Below, one piece after another: positions 49,206 to 57,413 of a stretch of DNA of 64,000 bases. The first letter of the stretch is position 1, and the number at the start of each line of letters is the position of its first letter. The stretch comes from Streptomyces chartreusis NRRL 3882 (GTDB lineage Bacteria; Actinomycetota; Actinomycetes; Streptomycetales; Streptomycetaceae): the NCBI RefSeq assembly GCF_900236475.1, contig NZ_LT963352.1:8403001-8467000 (forward strand), given 5' to 3'. Below the pieces are notes generated by a model that searched no databases, was not told where the DNA came from, and saw nothing but the letters and a program-made list of their open reading frames with translations. The translations under genes and the position numbers were made by a program.

Positions 49206-51431
49206 TCACCGCTCCCTGACCAGTGCCGCGTACGCTCCGCCGCGCGCCACCAGTTCCTCGTGCCGTCCCCGCTCCACGATCGTGCCGTGCTGGAGGACGA
49301 CGATCTCGTCGCTGTCGCGGACGGTGCTGAGCCGGTGCGCGATCACCACACAGGCACAGCCGCGCCTGCGCAGGTTGTCCATCACGACCAGCTCGGTCTC
49401 CGCGTCCAGCGCGCTGGTCACCTCGTCGAGCACCAGGATGCTCGGCCGGCGCACCAGCGCCCGCGCGATCTCCAGGCGCTGGCGCTGCCCGCCGGAGAAG
49501 TTGCGCCCGTCCTGCTCGACCTTGCTGTGGATGCCGCCCGGACGCCGCGTGATCACGTCGTACAGGGCGGCGTCGCGCAGCGCGTCCTCCACCGCCTCGT
49601 CCGGGATCGACGGGTCCCACAGCGCCACGTTGTCGCGGACCGTGCCCTCGAAGAGGAACACGTCCTGGTCGACGAAGGAGACGGAGGCGGCCAGCGCCCC
49701 GCGCGGGATGTCCTCGATGCGCTGTCCGTCGATGCGGATCACGCCCTCCCACGGCGCGTACAGGCCGGAGATCAGCCGGGACACCGTGGACTTGCCGCTG
49801 CCGGACCCGCCGACCAGCGCGACCTGCCGCCCGGGGCCGACCGTCAGGTCGAAGCCGGTGAGCAGGGGCTTGTCGAGCGGGCTGTAGCCGAAGGTGATGT
49901 TCTCCAGCTCGACATGGCCCTGGAGGCGGCGCGTCGACTCGCCGGACTCGGGGCGGCCGTAGAGCGGATCGGCCTTGAAGTTCTCCACGTCCTTCAGCCG
50001 CGCCACGTCGGCCGCGAAGTCCTGGATGCGGCCCGCGACGCCGTTGAGCCGGGTCAGCGGGGCCGTGAAGCGGGTGACCAGGGCCTGGAAGGCGACCAGC
50101 AGACCGACCGAGATGTGGCCCTCGACCGCCCGCATGCCGCCGATCCAGAGGATCAGCGCGCTGTTGAGGGTGGCCAGCGTCGGCGCGACCACGCCCAGCC
50201 AGGCGCTCGGCACGCCGAGTCGTTGCTGCTCCTCCAGCGTGGTGGCGTGCTGCCCGGCCCACTTGCGGAAGTAGCCGTCCTCGCCGCCGGTCGCCTTCAT
50301 CGTCTCGATCAGCTGAAGGCCGGTGTAGGCGGTGTTGGTGAGCCGGGCCGTGTCGGCGCGCAGCTTCGCCGTGCGCGTGGCGCGCAGCCGGATGACGACC
50401 CGCATGGCCACGATGTTCAGCAGCGCCACGCCGATGCCGACGAACGTCAGCTGCGGGTCGTAGGTGTACAGCAGCACCGCGTACAGGACGACGACGACCG
50501 CGTCCACGCCCGCCGCCGCGAGGTCGCGGGACAGGGTCTCGGCGACCGCGTCGTTGGACTGCAGCCGCTGCACCAGGTCGGCGGGGCTGCGCTGGGAGAA
50601 GAACGTCACCGGCAGCCGCAGCAGATGGCGCAGGAAGCGGGCGCTGGAGAGGGTCGAGGAGATGATGCGGCCGCGCAGCAGGTTGGCCTGCTGGAGCCAG
50701 GTGAGCACGACCGTGAGCAGCACGCACGCCGCCATCGACGCGAACAGCACGCCCAGCAGCGAGGTCTGGTTCCCGATCAGGAACTCGTCGATGTAGGTGC
50801 GGCTGAGCGCGGGCACCGCCGCGCCGACCGCCACCAGCAACAGGCTCGCCAGGACGGCGGCGGGCATCGTGCCCGCGGTCCCGCGCAGCCGGGCGGGCAT
50901 CGCGCCCAGGACGCCCGGCTTGCGGCCGCCCCGGGCGAAGTCCTCGCCGGGTTCCATGACCAGCACGACACCGGTGAAGCTGCCGTCGAAGTCCTCCATG
51001 GGGACGAAGCGGCGGCCCTTGCCGGGGTCGTTGATGTAGACGCCACGGCGGCCGAACCGGCGGCCCATGCCGTCGTAGACGACGTAGTGGTTGAACTCCC
51101 AGAACAGGATGGCCGGCGACTTCACCTCGGCGAGGGCGGCCAGGTCCATCTGCATGCCCTTGGCCGTCAGGCCGTAACTGCGGGCCGCCTTGAGGAGATT
51201 GCTGGCGCGCGAGCCGTCGCGGGAGACGCCGCAGGCGATACGCAACTCCTCCAGCGGGACGTGCTTGCCGTAGTGGCCGAGCACCATCGCCAGGGAGGCG
51301 GCGCCGCACTCCACGGCCTCCATCTGGAGCACGGTGGGCGTGCGGACGGTCTTCGCCCCGGCCTTGGGCACCTTGCGCTTGGGCGGGGCGGCGCGGCGCC
51401 GGCCCCGGGTGTCCGGTGCGGTCGCGGTCAC
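49206..51431 (-). CDS. NHLM-type C39 peptidase/permease/ATPase bacteriocin exporter
   Basis: 741 residues. The N-terminal C39 peptidase has catalytic Cys42 (MEAVECGAASLAMVLGHYG), His in WEFNHYVVYDG and Asp in NDPGKG, and should cut after a Gly-Gly leader. The ABC membrane domain (about 170-480) and ATPase (about 510-740; GGSGSGKST, FSGGQRQRL, ILVLDEVTSALD) follow. GTG 51431 overlaps the hlyD stop (GTGA). It removes the leader and exports the core of the peptide encoded two genes upstream. Confidence 0.94.
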   Translation of the reverse strand: MTATAPDTRGRRRAAPPKRKVPKAGAKTVRTPTVLQMEAVECGAASLAMVLGHYGKHVPLEELRIACGVSRDGSRASNLLKAARSYGLTAKGMQMDLAALAEVKSPAILFWEFNHYVVYDGMGRRFGRRGVYINDPGKGRRFVPMEDFDGSFTGVVLVMEPGEDFARGGRKPGVLGAMPARLRGTAGTMPAAVLASLLLVAVGAAVPALSRTYIDEFLIGNQTSLLGVLFASMAACVLLTVVLTWLQQANLLRGRIISSTLSSARFLRHLLRLPVTFFSQRSPADLVQRLQSNDAVAETLSRDLAAAGVDAVVVVLYAVLLYTYDPQLTFVGIGVALLNIVAMRVVIRLRATRTAKLRADTARLTNTAYTGLQLIETMKATGGEDGYFRKWAGQHATTLEEQQRLGVPSAWLGVVAPTLATLNSALILWIGGMRAVEGHISVGLLVAFQALVTRFTAPLTRLNGVAGRIQDFAADVARLKDVENFKADPLYGRPESGESTRRLQGHVELENITFGYSPLDKPLLTGFDLTVGPGRQVALVGGSGSGKSTVSRLISGLYAPWEGVIRIDGQRIEDIPRGALAASVSFVDQDVFLFEGTVRDNVALWDPSIPDEAVEDALRDAALYDVITRRPGGIHSKVEQDGRNFSGGQRQRLEIARALVRRPSILVLDEVTSALDAETELVVMDNLRRRGCACVVIAHRLSTVRDSDEIVVLQHGTIVERGRHEELVARGGAYAALVRER

Positions 51432-52234
51432 GGCAGCAGCCAGTCGACGGGACGCTGGTCGGCCAGCCGGATCGACCCCGAGGCCAGCGTCATGGAGGTC
51501 AGCTTGAACGGCGGCCCGTCCGCGGACGACCACTTGTACCCGCTCTTCGTGGCGGACGACTTGTCCAGCCGGACCGTCACGGCCACCGGCCTGCCCTTCT
51601 TCGTGAACTGCTCGCCCAGCTGGCTGTCCCCGAGGAACGCGGCGATCTGCTGCGGCGACTGGGCCGAGCGGTCCACCGACTTCACATGGCCGCGCAGCAC
51701 GCCGTACTCCTGCGTCGGCACCGACTGCACGGTCAGGTCGACGGCGGCGTCGTCGGGGATCGAGGCGGCGTTCTCGGCGGGGACGTAGACCGTCGCGTAC
51801 AGCGGGTCCTTGGTGTGGGCGACCTTCTCGACGGCGGCGACGTTCGCGCCGGTCTGGATGATCTGCCCGACGGTCGCGGCGAGCGCGGAGACACGGCCCG
51901 CGTCGAGCGTGCGGACGACGGCTTCGCCCTTGGGCGTACGGACCTTGAGAACGGGGGAGTCGGCCGGCAACGTCTCGCCCTGCTTCGCGAGCACCGCGGT
52001 GACCTGGCCCGCGACGGGGCTCTGGAGGAGATAACTGCCCTGCCCGTGCGTGAGGATGGCGGGTGCGCTGACGGTGGAGGTCACCGAGCCGGTCACCGCC
52101 CACACCGAGGCGGCCGCCATCGCGACGACCGTCACCGAGAGCACGAGCCAGCCCTGCGGGCGGGCGAAACGCACCGGAAGGTCGAGTTCCTCCGGTGACT
52201 GAAGCTTGGCGAGGGCCTGTTGGCGGAACTGCAA
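51428..52234 (-). CDS. HlyD-family membrane-fusion/adaptor protein of the peptide exporter
   Basis: 268 residues. One N-terminal membrane helix (about 29-50), then lipoyl/barrel-sandwich segments (LLQSPVAGQVTAVLAKQGET and DAGRVSALAATVGQIIQTG) typical of HlyD/NHLM adaptors. The central coiled-coil hairpin is very short. In a Gram-positive it would link the exporter to the cell-wall side. Translationally coupled to the peptidase-ABC gene. It follows the peptide gene after 116 bases that contain a hairpin. Confidence 0.88.
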   Translation of the reverse strand: MQFRQQALAKLQSPEELDLPVRFARPQGWLVLSVTVVAMAAASVWAVTGSVTSTVSAPAILTHGQGSYLLQSPVAGQVTAVLAKQGETLPADSPVLKVRTPKGEAVVRTLDAGRVSALAATVGQIIQTGANVAAVEKVAHTKDPLYATVYVPAENAASIPDDAAVDLTVQSVPTQEYGVLRGHVKSVDRSAQSPQQIAAFLGDSQLGEQFTKKGRPVAVTVRLDKSSATKSGYKWSSADGPPFKLTSMTLASGSIRLADQRPVDWLLP

Positions 52235-52300
52235 GGAACTTCCCTCACCCGTAGAAGAGGTTCTTACGGCCGCAGCAGAGGCTGTTACGGCACCCGAAGA

Positions 52301-52329
52301 TCCCGGAACCGCCGGCTGCGGCTCCGGGA
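52301..52329 (-). terminator. Attenuator-like hairpin between peptide gene and exporter genes
   Basis: TCCCGGA (52301-52307) pairs with TCCGGGA (52323-52329), with CCGC/GCGG pairing inside. It lies just after the precursor gene stop on the minus strand. A partial terminator here would let the peptide mRNA exceed the exporter mRNA, a common arrangement in peptide export operons. Confidence 0.5.
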
Positions 52330-52350
52330 GTCAACGGCACTGGGGCTCGA

Positions 52351-52566
52351 TCAGAGGCCGGAGACCAGGTTGGTGACCGGGGCCGTGTTCAGGCCGGTGA
52401 CACCCTCGACGGTGCCGACAGCGGTGTTCACCAGGCCGGAGACCGGGGCGATGCTGTCGACCGTGTCGGTGACGGTGTTCACGGCGTTCACGGACAGGCC
52501 GCCGGAAACGGCGTCGAGCTCGGCGTCGGCGATCTCGACGGTCTCAACCTGGGGGGTGGAGTTCAT
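52351..52566 (-). CDS. Double-glycine leader precursor peptide with a cysteine-free core
   Basis: 71 residues. The leader MNSTPQVETVEIADAELDAV ends in SGG (residues 21-23), a canonical double-glycine site for the C39 exporter downstream. The 48-residue core is rich in Val, Thr, Asn, Gly and Ser with no Cys, Trp, His, Lys or Arg. Short internal repeats (APVSGLV and APVTNLV) are visible. It has no lanthionine potential, and no LanM, radical-SAM or other maturase gene is adjacent. GAAGGGAAG gives a strong ribosome site. Similar genes are sometimes labelled 'type A2 lantipeptide', which the missing cysteines contradict. Confidence 0.85.
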   Translation of the reverse strand: MNSTPQVETVEIADAELDAVSGGLSVNAVNTVTDTVDSIAPVSGLVNTAVGTVEGVTGLNTAPVTNLVSGL

Positions 52567-53309
52567 GGTGGAACTTCCCTTCGTATGGATATCTCACAAG
52601 GGGGGAGCGGCCCCCTCTGGGGACAGATGACGGCCGCGACCGCGAGTGCCGGACTCTCGTTTCCGAGTGCCCTGTGCGGCCCCCGCGGTGCGATGGATCA
52701 AAGCACGCTGCGGGCGCGCGCTTCCAATCAACCAGCCGTCTCACCAGGCAACTTGCGCCCCCGCCGCACCGAAGCGTGCAGGTATGTGCACGCCTTGGTG
52801 GCGAGTTCTTCACATGCGGCACGGCATCGGCTCATCCGACCCCTTGTCCCGTGGAGCGGCGAATCCGGCACTCCCGCCCCAAAGGCGTGACCGACGCGGC
52901 GGGCGCGTGGTCAATCCTCGACTCGGTGACCGGGTTGAGCATTCGGTGTGCAGATTCGCTGAAGGTGGGATTCGACTCGACGATCACAACAGATCGTTTC
53001 CAGTCGGATACGGATCGTGTTGGTTCGGCGAGTCGTCATGAACCCTGTGGCTGACACGCCGTCATCCGGCCATGGGCGGCCGGGGGCCGACGCACGTCAC
53101 CTGTTCCGGCGTGCCGCTGTGACCAGGACGGTCGCAGACCGTGCGGCCGGTGCTCGGTCGGCGGGAGTTGGCTGATTCCGCGATGCGAACGGATCACTTG
53201 CAAACGGAATTGAACGCCCCGGACGGCCCGTGCGTACCAACAGCCATCCAGGCGCCCCCCAAAGCTGCCGGACGGCGGCACCTACTCCGTCCCCCAGGAG
53301 GAGAGAAGT
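52567..53309. other. 743-base divergent region without recognisable genes
   Basis: This gap separates the leader-peptide operon (minus) from the S1 protease gene (plus). Short ORFs in it lack coding character and ribosome sites. A small G5/C5 hairpin (52601-52615) lies in the probable 5' leader of the peptide mRNA. The stretch about 52920-53040 is noticeably less GC-rich. The gap is long enough to hold two complex promoters or an unrecognised small RNA. Confidence 0.5.
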
Positions 53310-54713
53310 TTGAGTCACAAGCGAATTCCGAAGCGCAAGGCCGCGATAGCGGCGGGCAGCGTGGTGGCGCTCGGCGCGGCCGCGATCCTGCTCCCCAACG
53401 CCAACGCCTCGCAGGACGGTTCGTCCGACGACGCGGCGGCCGCGCCGAAGACCCTGAAGGCGGGCGACGCCTCGGATCTCGCCTCGCAGCTCTCCGGGCT
53501 ACTCGGTGAAGCGTTCGGCGGCTCCTATTACGACAGCGACAGCCAGCAGCTCGTGGTCAACGTCGTACCGGGCGACAACAACAACGTGATCGTGCAGGCG
53601 AAGGCGGCGGGCGCGAAGGTCCGCGAGGTCGACAACAGCTGGTCGGAGCTCCAGAGCGGGGCGCAGACCCTGAAGTCGGACGCGACCATCGCGGGCACCT
53701 CGTGGTCGATCGACCCGGTCACCAACAAGCTCCTGGTGACGGCCGACAGCACCGTGACCGGTGCCAAGTGGGACAGACTGGAGTCCACCGTGCAGAGCCT
53801 CGGCTCCGGCATGGCGACCATCAAGAAGTCCGCGGGCACCTTCAAGCCGTTCGTCTCGGGCGGTGACGCCATCTTCGCGGGCGGCTCGCGCTGCTCCCTC
53901 GGCTTCAACGTCACCGCGGGCGACGGCTCGCCGGCCTTCCTGACGGCCGGTCACTGCACCCTCGGCGGCAACGAGTGGTCGGACACGCAGGGCGGCCAGC
54001 CGATCGCCACCGTCGACCAGTCGACCTTCCCCGGCGACGGCGACTTCGCGCTCGTGAAGTACGACGACCCGGCGACCGAGGCGCCCAGCGAGGTCAACAC
54101 CGGAGACCAGACCGTCCAGATCACCGAGGCCGCGGAGGCGACCGTCGGCCAGGAGGTCTTCCGGATGGGCAGCACCACCGGGCTCAACGACGGCCAGGTC
54201 CTCGGCCTCGACGCCACGGTGAACTACCCGGAGGGCACGGTCACGGGCCTCATCCAGACCAACGTCTGTGCCGAGCCCGGCGACAGCGGCGGCTCGCTGT
54301 TCACCCAGGACGGTCTCGCGATCGGCCTGACCTCGGGCGGCAGCGGCGACTGCACGGTCGGCGGCGAGACGTTCTTCCAGCCGGTGACCACCGCCCTGGA
54401 GGCGGTCGGCGCGACCCTCGGCGCGGGCGGCGGCGCGGGTGAAGGGGCCGGTGCCGGCGAGGACGCCGGTGCGGGCCAGGACGCCGGTGCCGGTGCCGGT
54501 GAGGAAGCGGGCGCCGGTGAGGAGGCCGGAGCCGGCGGCGAGGCCGGCGCGGGTGCGGGCCAGGAAGCCGGTGCCGGTGAAGAGGCCGGCGCGGGTGCCG
54601 GTGCCGGTGAGCAGGCCGGCGGCGAGGAAGCGGGCGCCGGAGCAGGTGCGGGCGCCGGTCAGGACACGGGCCAGGGGGTCGAGGACGACTCCGGTCTGAC
54701 CGAGTCCCGCTGA
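53310..54713 (+). CDS. Secreted S1 (alpha-lytic-type) serine protease with Gly/Ala/Glu-rich tail
   Basis: 467 residues. Lys/Arg-rich signal peptide (cleavage near ANA, residue 33), pro-region (about 40-185), and chymotrypsin-fold domain (about 190-375). The domain shows His in FLTAGHCTLGG, Asp in GDGDFALVKYD and Ser in EPGDSGGSLF. Two disulfide pairs are probable. The last 90 residues are a low-complexity acidic repeat of (A/G)GAGEEAGAG type. The start is TTG 53310 with AGGAGGAGAGAAG upstream. A target of SSI-type inhibitors is plausible. Tandem hairpins terminate the transcript. Confidence 0.92.
   Translation: MSHKRIPKRKAAIAAGSVVALGAAAILLPNANASQDGSSDDAAAAPKTLKAGDASDLASQLSGLLGEAFGGSYYDSDSQQLVVNVVPGDNNNVIVQAKAAGAKVREVDNSWSELQSGAQTLKSDATIAGTSWSIDPVTNKLLVTADSTVTGAKWDRLESTVQSLGSGMATIKKSAGTFKPFVSGGDAIFAGGSRCSLGFNVTAGDGSPAFLTAGHCTLGGNEWSDTQGGQPIATVDQSTFPGDGDFALVKYDDPATEAPSEVNTGDQTVQITEAAEATVGQEVFRMGSTTGLNDGQVLGLDATVNYPEGTVTGLIQTNVCAEPGDSGGSLFTQDGLAIGLTSGGSGDCTVGGETFFQPVTTALEAVGATLGAGGGAGEGAGAGEDAGAGQDAGAGAGEEAGAGEEAGAGGEAGAGAGQEAGAGEEAGAGAGAGEQAGGEEAGAGAGAGAGQDTGQGVEDDSGLTESR
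54421..54672. repeat. Coding tandem repeat in the protease tail
   Basis: Degenerate repeats built from GGTGCCGGTGAG and GAAGCGGGCGCC modules in multiples of three bases, encoding alternating Gly-Ala and Glu-Glu/Gln-Glu/Glu-Asp blocks. The repeat begins at the end of the catalytic domain and runs almost to the stop codon. Confidence 0.75.
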
Positions 54714-54744
54714 CCCCAGGACGTCGGCAGCCGGTCCGACGCTG

Positions 54745-54784
54745 CCGGCCCGGTTCCGCCCCCTTCCTGGCGGGACCGGGCCGG
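54745..54784. terminator. Hairpin terminator 1 after the protease gene
   Basis: 16-bp stem with one G-T wobble: CCGGCCCGGTTCCGCC (54745-54760) with GGCGGGACCGGGCCGG (54769-54784), 8-base loop. Confidence 0.8.
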
Positions 54785-54850
54785 CCCACCGGCGTTCCCA
54801 GCCACCGGCCGGCCCGAGCCGCGGTCGTGCGGTTCCGGTCGGCGGTGGAC

Positions 54851-54882
54851 CGGGCCGGCCCTCCGGCGGGAGGGCCGGCCCG
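54851..54882. terminator. Hairpin terminator 2, serving the convergent SpoIIE gene as well
   Basis: Perfect 14-bp stem, CGGGCCGGCCCTCC (54851-54864) with GGAGGGCCGGCCCG (54869-54882), tetraloop GGCG. With the hairpin at 54745 it insulates two convergent genes. Confidence 0.8.
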
Positions 54883-54939
54883 TCCGCGTGTCAGCGGGGC
54901 CCGACCGGGTGGGTCGCCCCGTACCGCCCCGTCGGGCCC

Positions 54940-57087
54940 CTATCCGACGGCGCGGAGCAGCAACAGGGCGATGTCGTCGAGCCGTTCCTCCCCGTCCCCG
55001 CGGTGGTGCTCCGGGCGGACGAGGCTGTCGGCCAGTTCGTCCAACGGCTGGTCCCCGGCGTCGGCCAGGCGACGGCCCAGGCCCGCGAGGGCCTCCTCGA
55101 AGTCGGTGCCGGGGGACTCGACCAGCCCGTCGGTGTAGAGAACGAGCAGCGAGCCGGGGGCGAGGGCGACCTCCGTCGTCGGGTACACCGCGGAGGCGTC
55201 GATGCCCAGCAGCGGGCCGCCGGCCAGGTCGAGCACGCGCACCCGCCCGTCCGGGCGTCTCAGCAGCGGAGGCGGATGACCCGCCCGGGACATCACGGCC
55301 CGGCCGTGCGCGGGGTCGAGCCGCAGGTACAGACAGCTGGCGAACAGGTCGGCCCCCAGGTCCAGCAGCAGCCGGTTGGTGCTGCGCATGACCTCCTCGG
55401 GCGCCTGGCCCACGGCCGTGTACGCGCGCACCGCGGTGCGGACCTGCCCCATCAGACCGGCCGCCGTGACGTTGTGGCCCTGCACGTCCCCGATCACCGC
55501 CGCCGCCATGCCCTGGGTGCGCACCAGGTCGTAGAAGTCGCCGCCGATGTCCATGCCCTGCGTGGCCGGCACATAGCGGGCGGCCGCCTCGATGCCGGGC
55601 AGCGACGGCAGGGAGTGCGGCAGCAGCGCCTCCTGGAGGCCGTGCGCGAGCCGGTGCTTGGCGTCGTACAGCAGCGCCCGCTCCAGCGCCTGGGCGATCA
55701 GCCCGGCCAGACTGGTCATCACCGCCCGTTCCTCCGTCGGGAAGGGGTGCGGCTCGGTGTAGGAGAGCACGCACGTCCCCACCGGCCGGCTCTGGGCGAT
55801 CAGCGGCAGATACGCCCAGGCCGCGAACCCGTCGGGCGTCGCGCCCCGCGCCGGGTAGAGGCGCTCCAGCTGTTCCTGCGACTCGAAGAAGGCGGGCACG
55901 CCCGTCCGCAGCACCTGTGTGCCCGGGGTCGGTTCGGTCAGCGGCATCCCGTCGAACCGCTCCACCACGGCCGCGTCCCGGTATCCGCGATGCCCGAGCA
56001 CCCGCAGCCGGTTGGCCCGCGAACCCAGCAGCACCAGGGCCTGGCTGCCCACCGCCGGGGCGATCTCGTCCGCGACCAGCTGCACCACGTCCTGCACCCC
56101 CACCGCCTCGGTGAGCGCACTGGCCAGGTTCAGCACCTGCGTGATGGTGACCAGCCGGGTCGGCGTCCCGTCGGGCGGCGGCGCGGTCCGGTTCATCTCC
56201 GCCACGGCGCGGGCCCTGGTGATCCGGACGCTGAGGCCCGTCGTGCTCGGATACAGCCGGAACGACAGCCACTCGCCGGGCGGGCGCAGTGCCACGAACG
56301 AGGCGGTGTGCTGGCTCATCAGCGCCGCCCGGTAACGGTCCTCGTACACCGGGTCGTTGAGCCACGGCACCGACGCCCACAGCTGCGTGCCGAGCAGCCG
56401 GCTGACCGGGACGTTCAGCAGCTCGGCCGCCGCCGCGTTGACGAAGCCGATCCGCCCGTGCAGATCCAGCGAGACCAGCCCGTACGGCAGCCGGCTCACC
56501 ATCCGGGCCGCCTCGACCGTGCCGAGCGTGCCGGCCATCCCGCCCACCAGGGGGGAGGCGACCAGATCCGTCTCGGGGTGCGGCGGGATGCTGTGCTCGG
56601 CGGCCCGCTCCAGCCGGACCGCCAGCCGTCCGCAGGCCGCGGTCAGATGCTCGCGTTCCCGGTCGGAGAGCTCCTGGGGATGCCCGCCCGGCCAGGTCAC
56701 GAACACCGCGCCGTACACGGTGGACTCGGTGGCCACCGGCACCGCGGCCAGGGCGAACGGATAGGGCAGCACCATGGCGATCCGCGGATAGCGGCGGGCC
56801 ATCTCCTCCTCGCCGCCGACCCACACCAGCCGCCGCTCGCGCGCCGCGTCGGCGACGGGGATCGGCGCGCTCAGCCCCACCCGCTCCCAGGGCGCCGCGA
56901 ACGCCCGGGGCAGCCCCGCCATCACCGCCATCTCCAGCACCGGCTGGTCCTGCGCCAGCAGGTAGACCGCGCCGGAGTGGGCGTGCACCTCGTCCATCAT
57001 CGAGGCCAGCGCCAGGGACAGCAGGGGACGGCCGACCGGCGTCCTGGCGGCTGCCGGCGCCTGCGCGGACGACTGCCCGTCGGACAC
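54940..57087 (-). CDS. GAF/PAS-containing SpoIIE-family protein phosphatase
   Basis: 715 residues: GAF-like sensor (about 15-165), PAS (about 190-290), second GAF (about 320-480), and PP2C-like SpoIIE phosphatase (about 500-715; DIGGDFYDLVRT, VIGDVQGHNVTA, LVLYTDGLVESPG, LDDIALLLLR). Unlike the protein at 24770 it has no ATPase domain. It should dephosphorylate an anti-anti-sigma factor in response to a small ligand or redox cue. GTG 57087 follows GAGGAGGTGG. Divergent from ramR. Confidence 0.9.
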   Translation of the reverse strand: MSDGQSSAQAPAAARTPVGRPLLSLALASMMDEVHAHSGAVYLLAQDQPVLEMAVMAGLPRAFAAPWERVGLSAPIPVADAARERRLVWVGGEEEMARRYPRIAMVLPYPFALAAVPVATESTVYGAVFVTWPGGHPQELSDREREHLTAACGRLAVRLERAAEHSIPPHPETDLVASPLVGGMAGTLGTVEAARMVSRLPYGLVSLDLHGRIGFVNAAAAELLNVPVSRLLGTQLWASVPWLNDPVYEDRYRAALMSQHTASFVALRPPGEWLSFRLYPSTTGLSVRITRARAVAEMNRTAPPPDGTPTRLVTITQVLNLASALTEAVGVQDVVQLVADEIAPAVGSQALVLLGSRANRLRVLGHRGYRDAAVVERFDGMPLTEPTPGTQVLRTGVPAFFESQEQLERLYPARGATPDGFAAWAYLPLIAQSRPVGTCVLSYTEPHPFPTEERAVMTSLAGLIAQALERALLYDAKHRLAHGLQEALLPHSLPSLPGIEAAARYVPATQGMDIGGDFYDLVRTQGMAAAVIGDVQGHNVTAAGLMGQVRTAVRAYTAVGQAPEEVMRSTNRLLLDLGADLFASCLYLRLDPAHGRAVMSRAGHPPPLLRRPDGRVRVLDLAGGPLLGIDASAVYPTTEVALAPGSLLVLYTDGLVESPGTDFEEALAGLGRRLADAGDQPLDELADSLVRPEHHRGDGEERLDDIALLLLRAVG

Positions 57088-57413
57088 GCCGACCACCTCC
57101 TCGCACGGCCGCGCGACCGGACTCAGGAACAAATGTCCTCCCTGGCGGGCCGTCGCGCACGACGAGCGGCACGGGGGACGGTCCTGGTTACCGTCGGTCA
57201 CAGGCGCGCGGCCCGTCTGACGGCGCCCGCATACCCCGACCGCCGTGGCCCATGCCGCCGAAGTCGAAGCGCGGCCGGGGGTACGGGCGCCGCACGTGCG
57301 CCCCCACGCACCCTGATGGCCGGTTCTTCGCGCCCACGCAGGGTCACGGTCGCGAACAATGGGGCACGCGCTCAACACGACGACGTGGCGTACGGCGAGC
57401 CGAGGGGGTGGCA
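57088..57413. other. Divergent region between SpoIIE-type gene and ramR
   Basis: 326 bases. Several short ORFs extend into it but none has coding features. No clear -35/-10 pair or palindrome was identified. GAGGGGG just before 57408 is the ribosome site of ramR. Confidence 0.4.

Noticed and set aside
52351..52566. Labelling the leader peptide as a type A2 lantipeptide
   Set aside because: The core contains no cysteine, so lanthionine rings cannot form, and no LanM gene is nearby.
52567..53309. Several short ORFs in the gap before the S1 protease
   Set aside because: None has a ribosome site, normal codon bias or recognisable sequence; they overlap one another on both strands.
54421..54672. 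Collagen-like repeat in the protease tail
   Set aside because: Glycine spacing is irregular and no Gly-X-Y triplet with proline is present; it is a Gly/Ala/Glu low-complexity tail.
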